Below, one piece after another: positions 61,640-64,000 of a stretch of 64,000 nucleotides of DNA. The notes beneath the pieces are model-generated. The model was given only the letters and a program-made list of their open reading frames with translations. It made no database searches and was not told the origin of the DNA. Position numbers and translations under genes: made by a program. The stretch comes from Cephalopachus bancanus (Eukaryota; Chordata; Mammalia; Primates; Tarsiidae), in assembly GCA_027257055.1 (NCBI GenBank), contig JAPVLO010000073.1, forward strand, positions 4,551,001 through 4,615,000, given 5' to 3'. Numbering within the stretch: position 1 is the first letter of the stretch; every line of letters begins with the position of its first letter.

Positions 61640-64000
61640 AAAAATCTCAAATAACTATTCAAAGAGGTGACATGTGATTCATAAATCTTGGCAATTAATG
61701 TTTAAATTTTTGGCATTAACATTCGGTATTACTGATACATGATTTCTTTCCTATTTCTCTGTCATTTCTTTTTTTAAGTCTAAATGAAAGTATACACATA
61801 ATAAAACTAAGATCTCGATTTATTTAAAAAACAAAGTCATTTGGAGTTGCAAGAATTATACTACCAAAAGACAAAGTGGGAACAAAGCAAAAAAGAGAAA
61901 ACTTAGGTCAAAATAGTGCGAGCATGCCAAAGTTCATACAGCAATGTATGGGTAACTGATCTTGATTAGCTAGTACACTGCTCAATCTCTTTGCTCATGT
62001 CTCCTTAGTATGAAGAAACAATAATCATTTTGCTCTTCTTGTCAATATATTTATTCATTCACTAAGCAAATATCTACTGAGCACCTACCAAGTGCTACAT
62101 ACTGTCATACATACATATCTGATTGGTATTTGTGCTTTTGTTTTTTTAATGTGGGAGCAGAAATAGCAAAGATAACAAAGTTTTTTGATTTAAAGTTGCT
62201 TCAAAGAATTACAAATAGCAAACAGCATATATTAAGACATGTTCAGGAAACAGCATGCCCCGAGAAAAGCAGGTAGAATGGGATAGCTGGAGTTTTGGAC
62301 CAGCATGAAAATATATGGCAGGTCTATCACTATTCTCCCAACCTCTTTTTCTTTATCCATAACAGGCATAACTTTTCCACACTAGCATTTTTATTCACCA
62401 AAGAGAGATGTAACCATGGGGTTATTCTGATCATAAAAAATTTTACTATAGGTGCACATAAGATAATACCTCCATGCCATCTACGAAGTAGTTTCAAAAC
62501 TGGTAGAAATGGAGAACTGCTCCCCCCCCCACACACAAAAAATTTAACAGGTAACTAAGGGTTTTCTGGTCTTGTTCTGAACTTAATCAGACAGTATAGA
62601 AATTTTTGTGATAATTTTTTTGGAGTGATTATCCTAACTTCACCTATTATTTAATCTCTAAATACTACTTAAATACTTTAAAAGATAAATATGCATATAA
62701 ATTTAAACCTCTCTGCATTCAAATAATTAAAAAGAATGAGTGCAAATAATCACAGAAAATAATGAAAAGCCTGACATTTTAAAGGTAATTCAGTTTCATT
62801 AATTTCAAGTACATATAGCAACTTGAACACTTAAGTTAAGTGTTGCCAAGTAGAAGTCCCACTGACCTGCTTTAATTAACATAAAAGAATAATTTGTAAT
62901 TAGCACACTATTTACGTGAGAATGAGTGCTCCTACATGAATTCAAGTGTTTGAAAACAATTTGATTCCTCACATCTTTCCTCCTGTAATCTTGATTTAAT
63001 GAGTAACGTGTTTAATTAATCTGACATTCATTATATAAATCAGGTTTTATGCCAAAAAAAGAAACAGAGACAACAAAGAAAGAGAAATGAAAAGTCAGAA
63101 TTGTGTTTGAGGACACGCAACTTAAATGCATGACCTGAAGTGATAAGTACCAACTACTAGCTAAAACAGCTAACTTCTAACTTTAAATGGTCAAACTAAT
63201 TGGTTAACCTAGAGACATATTAGTTTGCATTCAGGTTATTCTAGTGAAAAAACACTGGACTCAAGGCTGAGTGAGGTCCTAAACATTTTAAAAAACCCAA
63301 CATCAAATGCTTTTAAACAAGTCATTTAATTTCTGTCTACCTGATAGGGAAAAGAAGGGGTCATAAAGAGGTCATGATTATGTACACATGATTCCAAACA
63401 TCTGGATAAAACCTGAAAAATGTATCCACATATTTAATATGAAAAACATCTGTCTATTTGCATAATTTGTTTAGTTTTCATCCAGATGCTTATCATGTTG
63501 ATACAACCATCTTCCCGTGTGACTTTTTTTCTCTTTTTAGGGAATACTGATGCAGCCTCTTCCCAAATATTTTAATAGGCAAACTATAAGTATAAAAGAT
63601 GAACTGTATTACAAACATTTTAAATAACTTCAGAGGGTTTTATTTTTAAAAGGAATAAAATATACTGGAACTATTTACAATATTGACATGGAGGGACAGA
63701 AATAACGTCAGCCTAACGTAGTATGCCAGTAAATGGTGAAATTTTACTATACAAATGTTGTTGGGAGTATAATTTTTATAAATATAGGTGAAAAAGCAGG
63801 ATATTATCACCATGGTCAACACATTTTTGAGAAATTTAAATTAAACAAACCGACCATTTTTTCAAGGTAAGTAGAACAAAAGGAGAGAAACAAGTGATAA
63901 AGGATTCTGAATAATTGCTTAAATTAATCAATAACACCTAACATAGAGTATAGGTTATGAGATTCAAACAAGTAAATTGGAAATTTATATAGAAATGGAA
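61640..64000. other. Unassigned FOXP2 intron with L2/MIR traces
   Basis: A reversed L2 3' end is likely at 62050-62125 (AAATATCTACTGAGCACCTAC) and a MIR at 63240-63390 (GTCATTTAATTTCTGTCTACC). Otherwise AT-rich, with no exon or gene. The ORFs at 62295-62558 are chance. Confidence 0.4.

Overview
This is a vertebrate, clearly primate, genomic window and not a gene-dense one. It is AT-rich, has no long open reading frames, and is full of Alu, L1, L2, MIR and MER5-type repeats. The one gene I recognise is FOXP2, on the minus strand. A 90-bp coding exon at 33469-33558 encodes residues matching human FOXP2 about 57-86 and has consensus splice sites on both sides. Everything above 33558 is therefore the upstream intron of FOXP2 and everything below 33469 the downstream intron. 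A second, non-canonical exon candidate lies 3.6 kb downstream (29797-29854, minus). It is 58 bp long and would put a stop codon directly after the FOXP2 frame.

The species is not an ape or monkey as far as the repeats show. I see old AluJ-like copies and no AluS/AluY. On top of them is a strongly derived Alu family with at least eight well-preserved copies, several with perfect or near-perfect target-site duplications. It has its own base changes: a one-base deletion in the A-box region, a CCCGCG motif, a GCGGGT/ACCCGC stem around the B box, and a 10-bp hairpin in the right arm. Intermediate copies link it to AluJ. L1 3' ends of an equally unfamiliar type occur three times. Together these favour a tarsier or another early-branching primate; this is inference, with tarsier the best guess.

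Layout: 1-5360 has a minus-strand L1 3' end, MER5-like pieces, old L2-like sequence and four Alus. 5360-20230 is mostly unassigned intron with scattered MIR/L2 fragments and one derived Alu. 20270-27760 mixes Alus, an L1 3' end, L2 and MIR. 28196-28482 is a decayed, internally deleted Tc1/mariner-like transposase. 29800-33560 carries the FOXP2 exon and the candidate cassette exon. 33560-43500 is intron with two MIR-like elements, an L1 and old L2. 43500-49040 is an Alu-rich block including a derived Alu nested in an intermediate one. 51300-53160 is an L1 ORF2/3' end. 55960-59870 is a run of three sense L2 elements interrupted by two Alus and a solo LTR with a long repetitive U5. 60790-61632 holds an L1 3' end and a tiny L1-mobilised poly(A) insertion with perfect target-site duplications.

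Apart from FOXP2, nothing here looks like a functional protein gene. Most short ORFs are chance ORFs or reverse translations of Alus.
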